Shown: positions 42,971 to 51,698 of the stretch, one piece after another
How the letters are laid out: every line of letters begins with the position of its first letter
How positions within the stretch are numbered: the stretch's first letter is position 1
Assembly (NCBI RefSeq): GCF_044465595.1
Contig: NZ_JBITLV010000001.1
Coordinates: 1,178,001 to 1,242,000 of the forward strand
From: Spongisporangium articulatum
GTDB taxonomy: Bacteria > Actinomycetota > Actinomycetes > Actinomycetales > Kineosporiaceae
DNA length: 64,000 nt
Direction: 5' to 3'
The notes under the pieces: generated by a model
Database searches by the model: none
The model's input: the letters and a program-made list of their open reading frames with translations, nothing else
What the model was told of the DNA's origin: nothing
Program-made: the position numbers and the translations under genes

Positions 42971-43265
42971 CCCTGAATCCTGGGTGCTGCAGCTACGTAT
43001 GACCAGCTTGGAAGATCGGTCCAGTGCTGCGAGGGGCTGCGGCCCAAGCGCGTAGGCCAGCCCTTCGACGTGCCCGGGACGGCCGGGTCCTGGTCCTGAC
43101 CGCTGATGACCGCTTGATCGGGCACGCAACGGGCACACGGCATGCTGCCCCTCCGCAGCCTGTGGTCGTCGTGCTCTGCCAGCCCGGGCGGGCCTCATAA
43201 GCTCCGTCGCCCACCGAATGATCAGTAGAGTTGGTATCCCTTGGACGCGACTCGGGAGGGCCTCT

Positions 43266-44759
43266 ATGGCGGACGCGGCAACGGCGCACTTGTTGGACGG
43301 GCTAAGCCTGCCCACTCGCTACGAGACGCTCCGCCAGGCAGTTGGCAATGACGATGTCGCTCAACTGCTGGTGGCGCCTAGCAAGGCGACGCTGGACGCG
43401 ATCGAAGAGGCGGGCGAGGCGGTCAAGTCGATCGGCGAGGGGCTCTTCCTCCCGCTGCTCGCCCCGTCAGGGCGAGGTAAGACAACCCTTGCGAGCAATC
43501 TCCGCAGCTTTCTGCCTAGCCAATTTTCACCGACGCTCACCTATGAAGGGGAAGTTACAGCGGAGGCCCTCAGCGAAGCCGTTCAGGCGTGGGTTCAGAA
43601 GGTCCCTGAACGGGATCGACGGGTCTTGCCCATTAACATCGACCATCGGGAAGGCCGAAAGGCCTCAGGCGCCGAACTGGCAGAAATCAAACGCTTCCTC
43701 CGCCAGGCCGGCGGCCAGCAAGCGATAATCCTGTGGCCAACAACTCAGGATGAAATCGCGACTGAAATGTCGGTGCAGTCTAGATCTATCTCGGGTGCCG
43801 TCCCCATTGATCTCCCTATCAGTGTCGAAGGCCCTGACCGGGAAACCTGGCAGCAATTGGCTAAGCAGACCCTTCTTCTGGCGAACCGAGTTGACAACCT
43901 AGATGAATTGCTATCACTGGATGAATATTCTCCCGAAGACTATCCCTCCATCGGTGACTACTTGCGGAAAATCGCCTTTGATTTCAACTCGACACGTCTG
44001 CGTCTTCGACGTGCCACGGAGAAGCCAATCAAGTTGACGATTGTGTGGGCTAGCGAGACTCCCGGACACGGGATCCTTTCGAGTCTAACTTCGAGCAGCC
44101 GATTTGGTTTCCTCGATGCAAGTGCATTGCTTGACGCGACGAGTAAGAGTGTCACCGGCCGATGGTGGTCAGAGCGCCGGGGTCTGTTGGTTCAGACAAT
44201 TGTTCGGCTAGATGCGCACACCTTGTGCTTACCTCCATCGGTAGCGGTAACCATTATCCGCCGAAATGGCCCGGACGATTTCGTTCAGGGATTGGCAGAT
44301 CTTGGAGTTAATAATCGCTCGCCTGCCGAGGTGAATGAGTACTTAATTCGAAGCGACCTAGGGCGGCATTTGCTCGGCGAACCAAGATCTGTAAGTGAGA
44401 CAAGGGGAAACCCTGCAGAGACAGCTCGTGTTGCCTTCGGCTTGCTTGGAAGCGAGTTCGGCTTTACGGGTGCTCGGGACAAGCAGCTCAATAAGGCGTG
44501 CGCTGAAGCTATTGAACCGTTTATTGCGTCTGAGTCACCAGGTAAGAGTATTACCGTGACATACGAAAAGAAGCTCTCTTTTCTGGATGCGTTGTTGCCT
44601 GACAATGCCATTGAATTTCATGAGGTTGCTCATTGTATTGAATATACTTGGCGGCAGGGTGATTTTCTTGCGGCCAAGAATCGCGCTGCGGTTGCGGAAT
44701 ATGTACTAAAGAAGTTGCAGAACTACGCCCGCGAACTTGGGTGGGTTGCCGCAGGCTGA
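43266..44759 (+). CDS. P-loop NTPase-like protein of unknown function, island cargo
   Basis: 497 residues from ATG 43266, GGGAGG upstream. A Walker A-like APSGRGKTTL occurs at residues 66-75, with Ala in place of the usual first Gly. LPINIDHREG (about 117) and AIILWPTTQDE (about 150) are candidate Walker B and sensor strands. The C-terminal end CIEYTWRQGDF..NRAAVAEYVLKKLQNY is helical. Codon choice is visibly AT-richer than in all neighbours (TTA/TTG leucines, ATT, AAT), a clear mark of foreign origin. No family can be named with confidence. Its setting, alone beside a tRNA with a toxin-antitoxin pair, fits island cargo such as a defence gene, which is inference. Confidence 0.75.
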   Translation: MADAATAHLLDGLSLPTRYETLRQAVGNDDVAQLLVAPSKATLDAIEEAGEAVKSIGEGLFLPLLAPSGRGKTTLASNLRSFLPSQFSPTLTYEGEVTAEALSEAVQAWVQKVPERDRRVLPINIDHREGRKASGAELAEIKRFLRQAGGQQAIILWPTTQDEIATEMSVQSRSISGAVPIDLPISVEGPDRETWQQLAKQTLLLANRVDNLDELLSLDEYSPEDYPSIGDYLRKIAFDFNSTRLRLRRATEKPIKLTIVWASETPGHGILSSLTSSSRFGFLDASALLDATSKSVTGRWWSERRGLLVQTIVRLDAHTLCLPPSVAVTIIRRNGPDDFVQGLADLGVNNRSPAEVNEYLIRSDLGRHLLGEPRSVSETRGNPAETARVAFGLLGSEFGFTGARDKQLNKACAEAIEPFIASESPGKSITVTYEKKLSFLDALLPDNAIEFHEVAHCIEYTWRQGDFLAAKNRAAVAEYVLKKLQNYARELGWVAAG

Positions 44760-45298
44760 CTAAAACCGGCAACTTTAAAGCTTGATGTCGCATGTGGTCG
44801 TGGTGTGGCGGCTGGCCGGTGTTGTTCCCGGCCCGCCGTCGCGCGGGAGGCATCGCGCCCGGGGAGGCTCGCGGTCCAGGCCCCCAACGCTGGAAGCCAG
44901 TCACCTGCAGGTGCGGAGCACCTCCCTAAACCCATTGCCTGAACTGTGTGGGGCTGGACGGTGAGTCCGGGCGCGATACCGGAAGGCGAGCCCCGGCACC
45001 TCCGGTGATCCGGCCTCGCGCGTCACCCCCAACCAGCCAGCGGCGAAGTCCCGCGCGGGCCGCACCAACTCGGGTCACCCACCCCAGCCACCCACACGAC
45101 CCCACGACCTCAGACCATCCCCGCCCGCTCCTGACTCCTTCTTCCGCCTGGCGCGGCCCGGTGGGGTCCGGGGCCGGAGGTCTCGGGGGGCCCCGGCGGG
45201 TAGCGCCCGGCGGGAGGCCGCGCGCAGCGCGGCCCTTGATGTCTAAGAGGTCAATTCAGCAGGCTGCCGACCAGCAAAGGTTCTGCGGCGCAGACGAT
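44760..45298. other. Non-coding stretch with a strong hairpin
   Basis: 539 bases without a credible gene; frames here are Pro/Arg low-complexity. A perfect 8-bp hairpin with a three-base loop lies at 45216-45234 (GGCCGCGC gca GCGCGGCC), near the 3' end of the toxin gene on the minus strand, and could terminate it. The region has normal high GC, unlike the P-loop gene. Confidence 0.6.
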
Positions 45299-45577
45299 CT
45301 ATTGTCCGTTGGGAGTTCGTCCGAGATGCGTGACAGTGATGACATCGGAAGCGATTGTGTACAAGGCGCGGTAACGGCCGACTCTGAGGCGCCTGACTTC
45401 CGCGGACCCGAACTCCGTCGAATTCTCTGGTCGCCGGTCGTCGACCAAGGCATCCAGGGCCAGCAGGGCCTCGCGAAGACCAGCGGGATCGTCAGTCAAG
45501 AAGCCAGCGGCGCTATTGATTGCTGCAGCCTCGAACTCCAGCCGGTAGGTCACCTGGTCAGGCCGAGCCGAGCCCAT
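45299..45577 (-). CDS. RelE/ParE-type toxin
   Basis: 92 residues from ATG 45577, overlapping the antitoxin gene by 28 bases. YRLEFEAAAINSAAGFL..GLREALLALDALVDDRRP..FGSAEVRRLRVGRYRALYTIASDVITVTHLGRTP follows the RelE/ParE fold (RRLRVGxYRxxYxI..VxVxxxGxR). RelE members cleave mRNA at the ribosome; ParE members inhibit gyrase. Which applies is not visible. Confidence 0.82.
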   Translation of the reverse strand: MGSARPDQVTYRLEFEAAAINSAAGFLTDDPAGLREALLALDALVDDRRPENSTEFGSAEVRRLRVGRYRALYTIASDVITVTHLGRTPNGQ

Positions 45578-45810
45578 ACCTGATCTGCGGGGACATAACT
45601 CGTCTCGCCGGCCGTCTCGCGCTCCTGCCAGCTCTGCAGGGCCGCCAGATCCTCGGCGTCCTCCAGGTCTCGCACAGAGGCTCGTTGCTCGAGGGCGCGC
45701 AGCCTGAGGAAGTCGTCCATGGGTACGACAACAGCGGCCTTACCGCCGAGATGGATGACCTCGTACGTCCCTGTGTCCGGAGGCTCCGGCTGAACGGGCT
45801 GGGCGGTCAT
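45550..45810 (-). CDS. Phd/YefM-type antitoxin
   Basis: 86 residues from ATG 45810. EVIHLGGKAAVVVPMDDFLRLRALEQ is the Phd/YefM-like DNA-binding and dimerisation half; the tail ETSYVPADQVWARLGL is the toxin-binding end. First gene of the pair, which is the usual order, and presumably autorepresses. Lies directly next to tRNA-Lys inside the candidate island. Confidence 0.82.
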   Translation of the reverse strand: MTAQPVQPEPPDTGTYEVIHLGGKAAVVVPMDDFLRLRALEQRASVRDLEDAEDLAALQSWQERETAGETSYVPADQVWARLGLTR

Positions 45811-45950
45811 GTGACAAGAATACGGATGAGCAGGGGACTCTGTCTGTCTTCATCCACAGGGCGACCGGGGCGTGAAAGCTGGTGCAAAGATGTGCCAGGC
45901 ATCTGCGCACGAGAGACGGCGACGGCCGGACAAGCCGCTGACCTGCTGGT

Positions 45951-46026
45951 TGGTGGGCCCCCAGGGGATCGAACCCTGAACCCGCGGATTAAAAGTCCGC
46001 TGCTCTGCCGATTGAGCTAGAGGCCC
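45951..46026 (-). tRNA. tRNA-Lys (anticodon TTT)
   Basis: Minus-strand cloverleaf: acceptor GGGCCTC (46026-46020) pairs with GGGGCCC (45961-45955); D arm has TAGCTCAATCGGCAGAGC; anticodon stem-loop GCGGA-CTTTTAA-TCCGC gives TTT; T arm GGGTTCGATCCC region; discriminator A, and CCA is encoded (45953-45951). Its 3' half is duplicated at 42575-42600. Confidence 0.95.
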
Positions 46027-46100
46027 TCGGACCTCAGCGTAGACGGTGTACCTCGCGACGCTGGGCAGTTGTCCAAGTCGGGGCGGGGGAGGATGGGCGC

Positions 46101-46619
46101 GTGACCCAGAGCGTGGAGTTGTTGCTCGGTGACGAGGCCGAGGCGGCGGTGCGGGAACGGTGGCGACGGCTCGCGGAGGCCCGGCTGCCGAGCATGGCGC
46201 ATCACCAGGGCGAGACGAACCGGCCGCACGTGACGCTGGCGGTGGCCGACACGCTGGACGAGGCCACCGAGACACGACTGAGCGCCCTGACCGGGTGGCT
46301 CCCGCTCACCGTGACGCTGGGTGGCCTGATCGCCTTCGGCAGCGCCCGCCAGCGGGTGCTCGCGCTGTTGGTCGTCCCGACCGTCGGGCTTCTCGAATTG
46401 CAGCGCGCCGCAGCCGAACTCATGCCGGCGCCGGTCCAACATCTCACGGCTGACCGCTGGACGCCGCACGTCACGCTGGCCCGCCGGGTGAAGGTGGAGG
46501 AGCTGGGCGCGGCGGCACAGGCGGTCGGCGACCTGCCCGAGCTGACGACGACCTGCCCGGCCGTCCGCCGGTGGGACTCGGACGCCCGGCGCACCTGGCT
46601 GCTCGCCGACTCGCGATGA
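46101..46619 (+). CDS. 2'-5' RNA ligase/cyclic phosphodiesterase (LigT-like)
   Basis: 172 residues from GTG 46101. Two HxT motifs of the 2H phosphoesterase fold: NRPHVTLAVAD (about 43) and RWTPHVTLARRV (about 123). Members act on 2',3'-cyclic phosphates or 2'-5' linked RNA ends. N-terminal VELLLGDEAEAAVRERWRRLAEA is typical. Function in the host unknown. Plus-strand, next to the island edge. Confidence 0.85.
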   Translation: MTQSVELLLGDEAEAAVRERWRRLAEARLPSMAHHQGETNRPHVTLAVADTLDEATETRLSALTGWLPLTVTLGGLIAFGSARQRVLALLVVPTVGLLELQRAAAELMPAPVQHLTADRWTPHVTLARRVKVEELGAAAQAVGDLPELTTTCPAVRRWDSDARRTWLLADSR

Positions 46620-46667
46620 TCGAGAACGCGCCTACCGTGGTCTGCACCACCGGCGAGGAGCGGAACG

Positions 46668-46853
46668 ATGCGCATCAACCAGGTCCGCCTGATCTCCCAC
46701 CTGATAGTGGCTTTCGTGCTGCTCACCGGCGCCTGGAGCCTGCACTCGCTGGTCTCGCCCGACCTGGGCCACGACCACACGGACGTCGGGACGACGTCGG
46801 GCACCTGCCGCGCGAACCCCCCCATCCAGACGGTGTACTGCCAGCGCCGCTGA
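46668..46853 (+). CDS. Small secreted or membrane peptide
   Basis: 61 residues from ATG 46668, AGGAG upstream. One hydrophobic segment (RLISHLIVAFVLLTGAWSLHSLV), then a His/Asp-rich stretch DLGHDHTDVG and two cysteines (TCRA, YCQR). Ends four bases before a convergent gene. No family recognised. Confidence 0.6.
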   Translation: MRINQVRLISHLIVAFVLLTGAWSLHSLVSPDLGHDHTDVGTTSGTCRANPPIQTVYCQRR

Positions 46854-46857
46854 CGGG

Positions 46858-47691
46858 CTAGCCCGGCCCGAATCTCTCGACCCGCACCGCCGACCGGTCG
46901 AGGCCGAGCTCGACCAGCAGCTGCGAGGCCGTCTCGGCGAAACCGGCGCCTCCGCACACGTAGGCGGTGGCGCCCGGAAGACCCAGGAACGGCCGGACGA
47001 CGTGAGCCAGGTCGGCCGCGGACAGTCGCCCGGGCGGCCGCTCAGCGCCCTCGGGCGCCGCGCGGGTGTACACGACGGTCACCGAAGCACCCTCCGCCGC
47101 AAGCTCTTCTGCGTAGTAGAGCCCCTCGGGCGTGCGGACCGACACGACGAGGTGCAGCGGGACCGGGCGCCCCAGCGCTCGCCAGTAGCGCAGCATGGAC
47201 ATCAGCGGCACGATGCCCGACCCGCCACCGACCAGCACGACGGGGGTGTCGCCGCGCCAGATGAACCAGCCGCCGAACGGCCCGCGCAGCTCGACCGAGT
47301 CACCCACGTGGACGAGGTCGTGCAGGTACGGCGAGACCGCGCCGTCGGCAATGCGTTCCACGCTCAGCTCGACGGTCGGCGCGTCCCCGCGGGCGCCCGG
47401 CGCCGAGGCGATGCTGTACGAGCGTTGCGCCTGCGAACCGTCGGGCGCGGTGAGCCGGATGTCGTAGTGCTGCCCCGGCACGTGCCGTTCGGTCCCCGCA
47501 GGCAGAGCGAAGAAGAACGAGCGCGCGGTGGGGGTGAGGTCCGAGACCGCGGTCACGGTGGCCGGCTGCCACGCCCGGCGCGCGCCGTTGGCCGGCGGGC
47601 GGCGGTTCACGGCCCCCAGCGTGGGCAACGGCGGGAGGCCGTCCAGGCCCGGCGAGCCGCCGAGCGAGGGCAGCGGAGGAAGGTCAGTCAC
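46858..47691 (-). CDS. FAD/NAD(P)-binding ferredoxin-reductase-type oxidoreductase
   Basis: 277 residues from GTG 47691. FNR-like: FAD site QRSYSIASAPG (about 90), NAD(P) site VVLVGGGSGIVPLMSML (about 152), CGGAGFAETASQLL and the C-terminal VERFGPG. The first 27 residues are unusual: two copies of LPPLPxLG. It overlaps the stop of the sulfite-oxidase-like gene by eight bases, so the pair forms one operon and probably one redox complex, with the reductase feeding or draining the molybdenum centre. Confidence 0.88.
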   Translation of the reverse strand: MTDLPPLPSLGGSPGLDGLPPLPTLGAVNRRPPANGARRAWQPATVTAVSDLTPTARSFFFALPAGTERHVPGQHYDIRLTAPDGSQAQRSYSIASAPGARGDAPTVELSVERIADGAVSPYLHDLVHVGDSVELRGPFGGWFIWRGDTPVVLVGGGSGIVPLMSMLRYWRALGRPVPLHLVVSVRTPEGLYYAEELAAEGASVTVVYTRAAPEGAERPPGRLSAADLAHVVRPFLGLPGATAYVCGGAGFAETASQLLVELGLDRSAVRVERFGPG

Positions 47692-48277
47692 CGTCGTACC
47701 GCTGTTCCTTCCACGGATCGCCGAGCATGTGGTAGCCGCGGACCTCCCAGAAGCCCGGCTCGTCGTGGTCGAGCAGCCGGATGCCGCCGATCCACTTCGT
47801 CGACTTCCAGAAGTACAGGTGCGGCACCAGCATCCGCACCGGGCCGCCGTGCTCGGGCGGCAGCGGGTGCCCCTCGTGGTCCCACACCAGCCAAGCCTTC
47901 CCGCCGGTGATGTGCTCCAGCGGCAGGTTGGTGGTGTACCCGGTGTGGCTCCAGCAGACCGCGTGGGTGGCCTCGGGTTTCACGCCCGACAGTTCGAGCA
48001 GCGGGTCGAGGGAGACGCCGGTGAACGACGTCCCGAGCTTCGACCACGTGGTGACGCAGTGGATGTCGCCCTCGTACGTCGAGCGGCCGAGCGCGTGCAC
48101 GCCCTTCCAGTCCCACGTCTGCGGGCTGTCGACCAGCCCATCGATGCGGAACGACCATTCCTCGGGCTTGATCTTGGGGCTGACCTCGGCGGTCAGCACC
48201 GGGAAGCTCGAGCCCGTGTCGTACTGGCCCGGGGGCAGCCGCTCGTCGCGCGGACCGGACCGGCCGAAGAAGGCCAT
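47684..48277 (-). CDS. Sulfite-oxidase-like molybdopterin protein
   Basis: 197 residues from ATG 48277; the frame upstream adds nothing conserved. Single oxidoreductase molybdopterin-binding domain with the Mo-ligand Cys in DIHCVTTWSKLG (about 75) and PHLYFWKSTKWIGGIRLLDHDEPGFWE near the end. No Tat signal, so cytoplasmic, unlike MsrP. It is small: only the molybdopterin domain, no dimerisation domain. Partner is the FAD reductase downstream. Confidence 0.9.
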   Translation of the reverse strand: MAFFGRSGPRDERLPPGQYDTGSSFPVLTAEVSPKIKPEEWSFRIDGLVDSPQTWDWKGVHALGRSTYEGDIHCVTTWSKLGTSFTGVSLDPLLELSGVKPEATHAVCWSHTGYTTNLPLEHITGGKAWLVWDHEGHPLPPEHGGPVRMLVPHLYFWKSTKWIGGIRLLDHDEPGFWEVRGYHMLGDPWKEQRYDGD

Positions 48278-48428
48278 GCATCGACTCCCGTCACGAAGGT
48301 GATCGAGTGCCCATCCTGACATCCGCGACCCGATGCCGAACATCCCCGTGGCGCCGCCGCCCGTTCACCGGACTGTCGGTGGGTGGGGGCACAGTGGTGT
48401 GTAACGGAATGCCCGCTGCCGAGACGGG

Positions 48429-49640
48429 ATGATCATGACGATCCACGAGGTGTCCGCGCCGCCCCGCTCCGACGGGTCGGCCCTCACCGAGGCGTCGGCC
48501 GAAGAGTGGCTGCGCACAACGCTTTTCCGCCCGGGCCCGCGGCGGCGAGCCGGCGTCGAACTCGAGTACGTCGTCCATACCAGGCCGGGCCCACCCCGGC
48601 ACCCACATCCCGACGAACTGCGCCCGGCCCGATCGGAGGCCGAGGCGCAGTTCTCGTTTAACCGGTTCACCGTCGAACCCGGCGGGCAGGTCGAACTGAG
48701 CAACACCACCCCCGCCCCCGACATCGCGACCGCGATCGAGCGCACCGCGCACGACCTCGCCGTCCTGCGCGAGGCCCTGGCCCGGCACGGTCTGCGGGCC
48801 GTCGGCCGCGGCACGGACCCGCTGCCGTCACCGCCACGGGTGTTGATCGAACCGCGGTACGCGGCCATGGAGCGGTACCTCGACCGGTGGGGTCCGGCGG
48901 GCCGGGTGATGATGCGCCGGACGGCGTCGGTCCAGGTCAACGTCGAGGCCGCCACCCACGGGCGGTCCGACACGGCCGAGCGGTGGGCCCTGTTGCACGC
49001 AGTCGGCCCGGCCCTGGCGGCCGCGTTCGACACCAGCGGTGGGGAACGGCAACGCACCTGGCTGGCGCTCGACCCGGCACGCTGCCGCCCACCGCACCTG
49101 CGTCGAGGCGAGTCGCCGCCGAGCGCCTACGCCCGGTGGGCCCTGGACGCGCCGCTGATGGTGGTGCGCCGTCCCGGGCCCGACTGGTCGGCCCCGCCGG
49201 CCGTGAGCTTCCGCACCTGGGTGCGGGGCGGCGTCCCGTCCCTGCCGCAGCCGACGCTCGACGACCTCGCCTACCACCTGACCACGCTCTTCCCGCCCGT
49301 GCGGGCGCGCGGGCATCTCGAGGTGCGCTACCTCGACGCCCAGCCCGCCCGCTGGTGGCGGGTGCCCGCGGCCGTGGTGCCCGCGCTTCTGGACGACGAC
49401 CGCGCGGCCGCCGCCACCGGCGCGGCGGGCGAGCGGGTCGCCTCGCTCGAAGACCCCTGGACGCGCGCCGCGACGGTCGGGCTGGCCGACCCCGTCCTGT
49501 GCGCGGCGGCCCGGGGCCTGCTCGAGGCGGCGGCCGAGTCCCTCGACCGGGCGGGCCATCGCGACCTCGCCGCCCTCACCGCCGACTACCTGTCCTGCCG
49601 ACCCGTCGACCCGACCCCTCAGGAGGCCGAACCATGCTGA
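48429..49640 (+). CDS. egtA: Glutamate-cysteine ligase of ergothioneine synthesis
   Basis: 403 residues from ATG 48429 (ATG 48435 close). GCS2-type ligase with AGVELEYVV at about residue 40, SFNRFTVEPGGQVELSN and RTASVQVNVEAA, the usual EgtA motifs. It makes gamma-Glu-Cys, the sulfur donor for EgtB. First gene of egtABCD; its stop overlaps egtB by seven bases. Confidence 0.93.
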   Translation: MIMTIHEVSAPPRSDGSALTEASAEEWLRTTLFRPGPRRRAGVELEYVVHTRPGPPRHPHPDELRPARSEAEAQFSFNRFTVEPGGQVELSNTTPAPDIATAIERTAHDLAVLREALARHGLRAVGRGTDPLPSPPRVLIEPRYAAMERYLDRWGPAGRVMMRRTASVQVNVEAATHGRSDTAERWALLHAVGPALAAAFDTSGGERQRTWLALDPARCRPPHLRRGESPPSAYARWALDAPLMVVRRPGPDWSAPPAVSFRTWVRGGVPSLPQPTLDDLAYHLTTLFPPVRARGHLEVRYLDAQPARWWRVPAAVVPALLDDDRAAAATGAAGERVASLEDPWTRAATVGLADPVLCAAARGLLEAAAESLDRAGHRDLAALTADYLSCRPVDPTPQEAEPC

Positions 49641-50959
49641 CCGACGAGCAGTTACGCGACCGGATCGCGGTCGACCTCGAGCGCGCCCGCCGGCGCACGG
49701 CGACGTTGACCGACGCGGTCGACGACGGCGAACTCGTGGCCCAGCACTCCCCGCTGATGTCGCCCCTGGTCTGGGACCTGGCGCACATCGGCAACCAGGA
49801 GGAGTTGTGGCTCCTGCGTGATGTCGGCGGCCGTGACCCGCTGCTGCCCGAGACCGTCGACGAGCTGTACGACGCCTTCCGCAACGCGCGGTCGGCCCGA
49901 CCGGCACTGCCGCTGCTGGAGCCCGAACCGTCACGCAGCTACGTGCGGGACGTCCGCGGTCGGGTGCTCGACCTGCTGGAGAAGGTGCCGTTCGGGCGGC
50001 GCGCGCTGACCCGCGACGGGTTCGCGTTCGCGATGATCGTCCAGCACGAGCAGCAGCACGACGAGACCATGCTCGCCACTCACCAGCTGCGGGCGGGGGC
50101 CCCGGTGCTGAGCGCGCCGCCCCCGCCGCCCGGTCGTACCGGCCTGCCGGACGAGGTGTTCGTGCCCGGCGGGCCGTTCGAGATGGGCACCGACCTCGAA
50201 CCCTGGGCCCTCGACAACGAACGCCCGGCCCACGCCGTCGAGGTCCCCGCGTTCTGGCTCGACACCGTGCCGGTCACCAACGCGCGCTACCTGCGGTTCG
50301 TGGAGGACGGCGGGTACGACGACCCGCGCTGGTGGTCGCCCGAGGGCTGGGCCCACCGGCAGCAGGCCGGGCTCGTGGCCCCGCAGTTCTGGAGCCGGGA
50401 CGGCGGGCAGTGGCAGCGCCGCGCGTTCGGGCGCCTCGAGCCGCTCGTCCCCGACGAGCCCGTGGTGCACGTGTGCTGGTACGAGGCTGACGCCTACGCC
50501 CGCTGGGCCGGGCGCCGCCTGCCCACCGAGGCCGAGTGGGAGAAGGCGGCCCGGCACGACCCGGTCTCCGGGCGCTCGCGCCGCTACCCGTGGGGGGACG
50601 ACGACCCGTCGCCCGAGCGGGCCAACCTCGGTCAGCGGCACCTGCGGCCCGCGCCCGTGGGCGCCTACCCGGCGGGCGCGGCCCCGTCGGGGGCCGAGCA
50701 GCTGATCGGCGACGTCTGGGAGTGGACCTCGACCACCTTCGACGGCTATCCGGGGTTTCGGGCCTTCCCCTACCGGGAGTACTCGGAGGTGTTCTTCGGC
50801 CCGAAACATCGGGTGCTGCGCGGTGGTTCGTTCGGCGCCGACCTGGCGGCCGTGCGCGGGACGTTCCGCAACTGGGACTACCCGATCCGGCGGCAGATCT
50901 TCAGCGGCTTCCGCACCGCCCGCGACGCCGAGCCCGATCAGCTGACCGAGGAGGTCTGA
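49634..50959 (+). CDS. egtB: Hercynine oxygenase
   Basis: 441 residues from ATG 49634. N-terminal DinB-like domain gives the iron ligands WDLAHIGNQEE (His51) and VQHEQQHDE (His138, His142 region). C-terminal FGE-sulfatase domain has VFVPGGPFEMGTD, PTEAEWEKAAR, GDVWEWTSTTF and VLRGGSF. It couples hercynine and gamma-Glu-Cys with oxygen to the sulfoxide. One base separates it from egtC. Confidence 0.95.
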   Translation: MLTDEQLRDRIAVDLERARRRTATLTDAVDDGELVAQHSPLMSPLVWDLAHIGNQEELWLLRDVGGRDPLLPETVDELYDAFRNARSARPALPLLEPEPSRSYVRDVRGRVLDLLEKVPFGRRALTRDGFAFAMIVQHEQQHDETMLATHQLRAGAPVLSAPPPPPGRTGLPDEVFVPGGPFEMGTDLEPWALDNERPAHAVEVPAFWLDTVPVTNARYLRFVEDGGYDDPRWWSPEGWAHRQQAGLVAPQFWSRDGGQWQRRAFGRLEPLVPDEPVVHVCWYEADAYARWAGRRLPTEAEWEKAARHDPVSGRSRRYPWGDDDPSPERANLGQRHLRPAPVGAYPAGAAPSGAEQLIGDVWEWTSTTFDGYPGFRAFPYREYSEVFFGPKHRVLRGGSFGADLAAVRGTFRNWDYPIRRQIFSGFRTARDAEPDQLTEEV

Positions 50960-50960
50960 G

Positions 50961-51698
50961 ATGTGCCGTCACCTGGCCTATCTCGGCCCGCCCGTGCCGC
51001 TGCGCACGGTGCTGTCCGACCCGCCGCACGGCCTGACCGAGCAGGCCTGGCGCCCCCGGCGGCAGACCCACGGCACGATGAACGTCGACGGGTTCGGTGT
51101 CGGGTGGTACGCCCCTGACGACCCGGTGCCGGCCCGGCATCGAGGTGCGGGCCCCGTCTGGGCCGACCCGACGTTCGCCGAGCTGGGGCGGTCCGTCCGC
51201 TCCGGGGCCTTCCTGGCCGCGGTCCGGTCCGCGACCGCCGGCATGCCGCCCGGCGTCGCGGCGGCGGCCCCCTTCCGGGGCGGCCGGTGGCTGTTCAGTC
51301 ACAACGGCGCCCTGCCCGGTTTCCCCGCCGGCGCAGCCGGACTCGCGGCCTCGCTGCCCGTCGAGCGACTGCTGGCCCTCGACGCGCCGACCGACTCGTG
51401 TCTGCTGTGGGCCCTCACCCTCGACCGGCTCGAGCGGGGTGCGCCGCCCGCCGAGGCGGTCGCGGAGGTCGTCCACGAGGCCGCGAAGGTGTCGGGGGCC
51501 CGGCTGAACCTGCTGCTCACCGACGGCCGGTCGATCGCGGCGTCGGCGGCCGGTGCCAGCCTCAGCTGGCGGGCCGGCGCCGACCACGTCGTCGTGGCCT
51601 CCGAACCGTACGACGACGACCCGACCTGGCAGGACGCCACCGACGGCTGCGTGCTGGCCGCCGACCTCGACCACGGAGTGGAGACGACCCCGCTGTGA
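50961..51698 (+). CDS. egtC: Ergothioneine biosynthesis amidohydrolase
   Basis: 245 residues from ATG 50961. N-terminal Cys2 (MCRHLAYLG) is the Ntn nucleophile of the class-II glutaminase-like family; THGTMNVDGFGVGWY and FSHNGALPGF are the standard motifs. It removes the glutamate from the EgtB product. Stop overlaps egtD as GTGA. Confidence 0.94.
   Translation: MCRHLAYLGPPVPLRTVLSDPPHGLTEQAWRPRRQTHGTMNVDGFGVGWYAPDDPVPARHRGAGPVWADPTFAELGRSVRSGAFLAAVRSATAGMPPGVAAAAPFRGGRWLFSHNGALPGFPAGAAGLAASLPVERLLALDAPTDSCLLWALTLDRLERGAPPAEAVAEVVHEAAKVSGARLNLLLTDGRSIAASAAGASLSWRAGADHVVVASEPYDDDPTWQDATDGCVLAADLDHGVETTPL

Noticed and set aside
43266..44759. Calling the P-loop protein a phage terminase, integrase or transposase
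   Set aside because: No catalytic Tyr/Ser recombinase motif, no DDE pattern and no terminase nuclease motif could be seen.
44948..45583. Plus-strand gene between the P-loop gene and the TA pair
   Set aside because: Translation is Pro/Arg/His low-complexity and runs antisense through the toxin gene.
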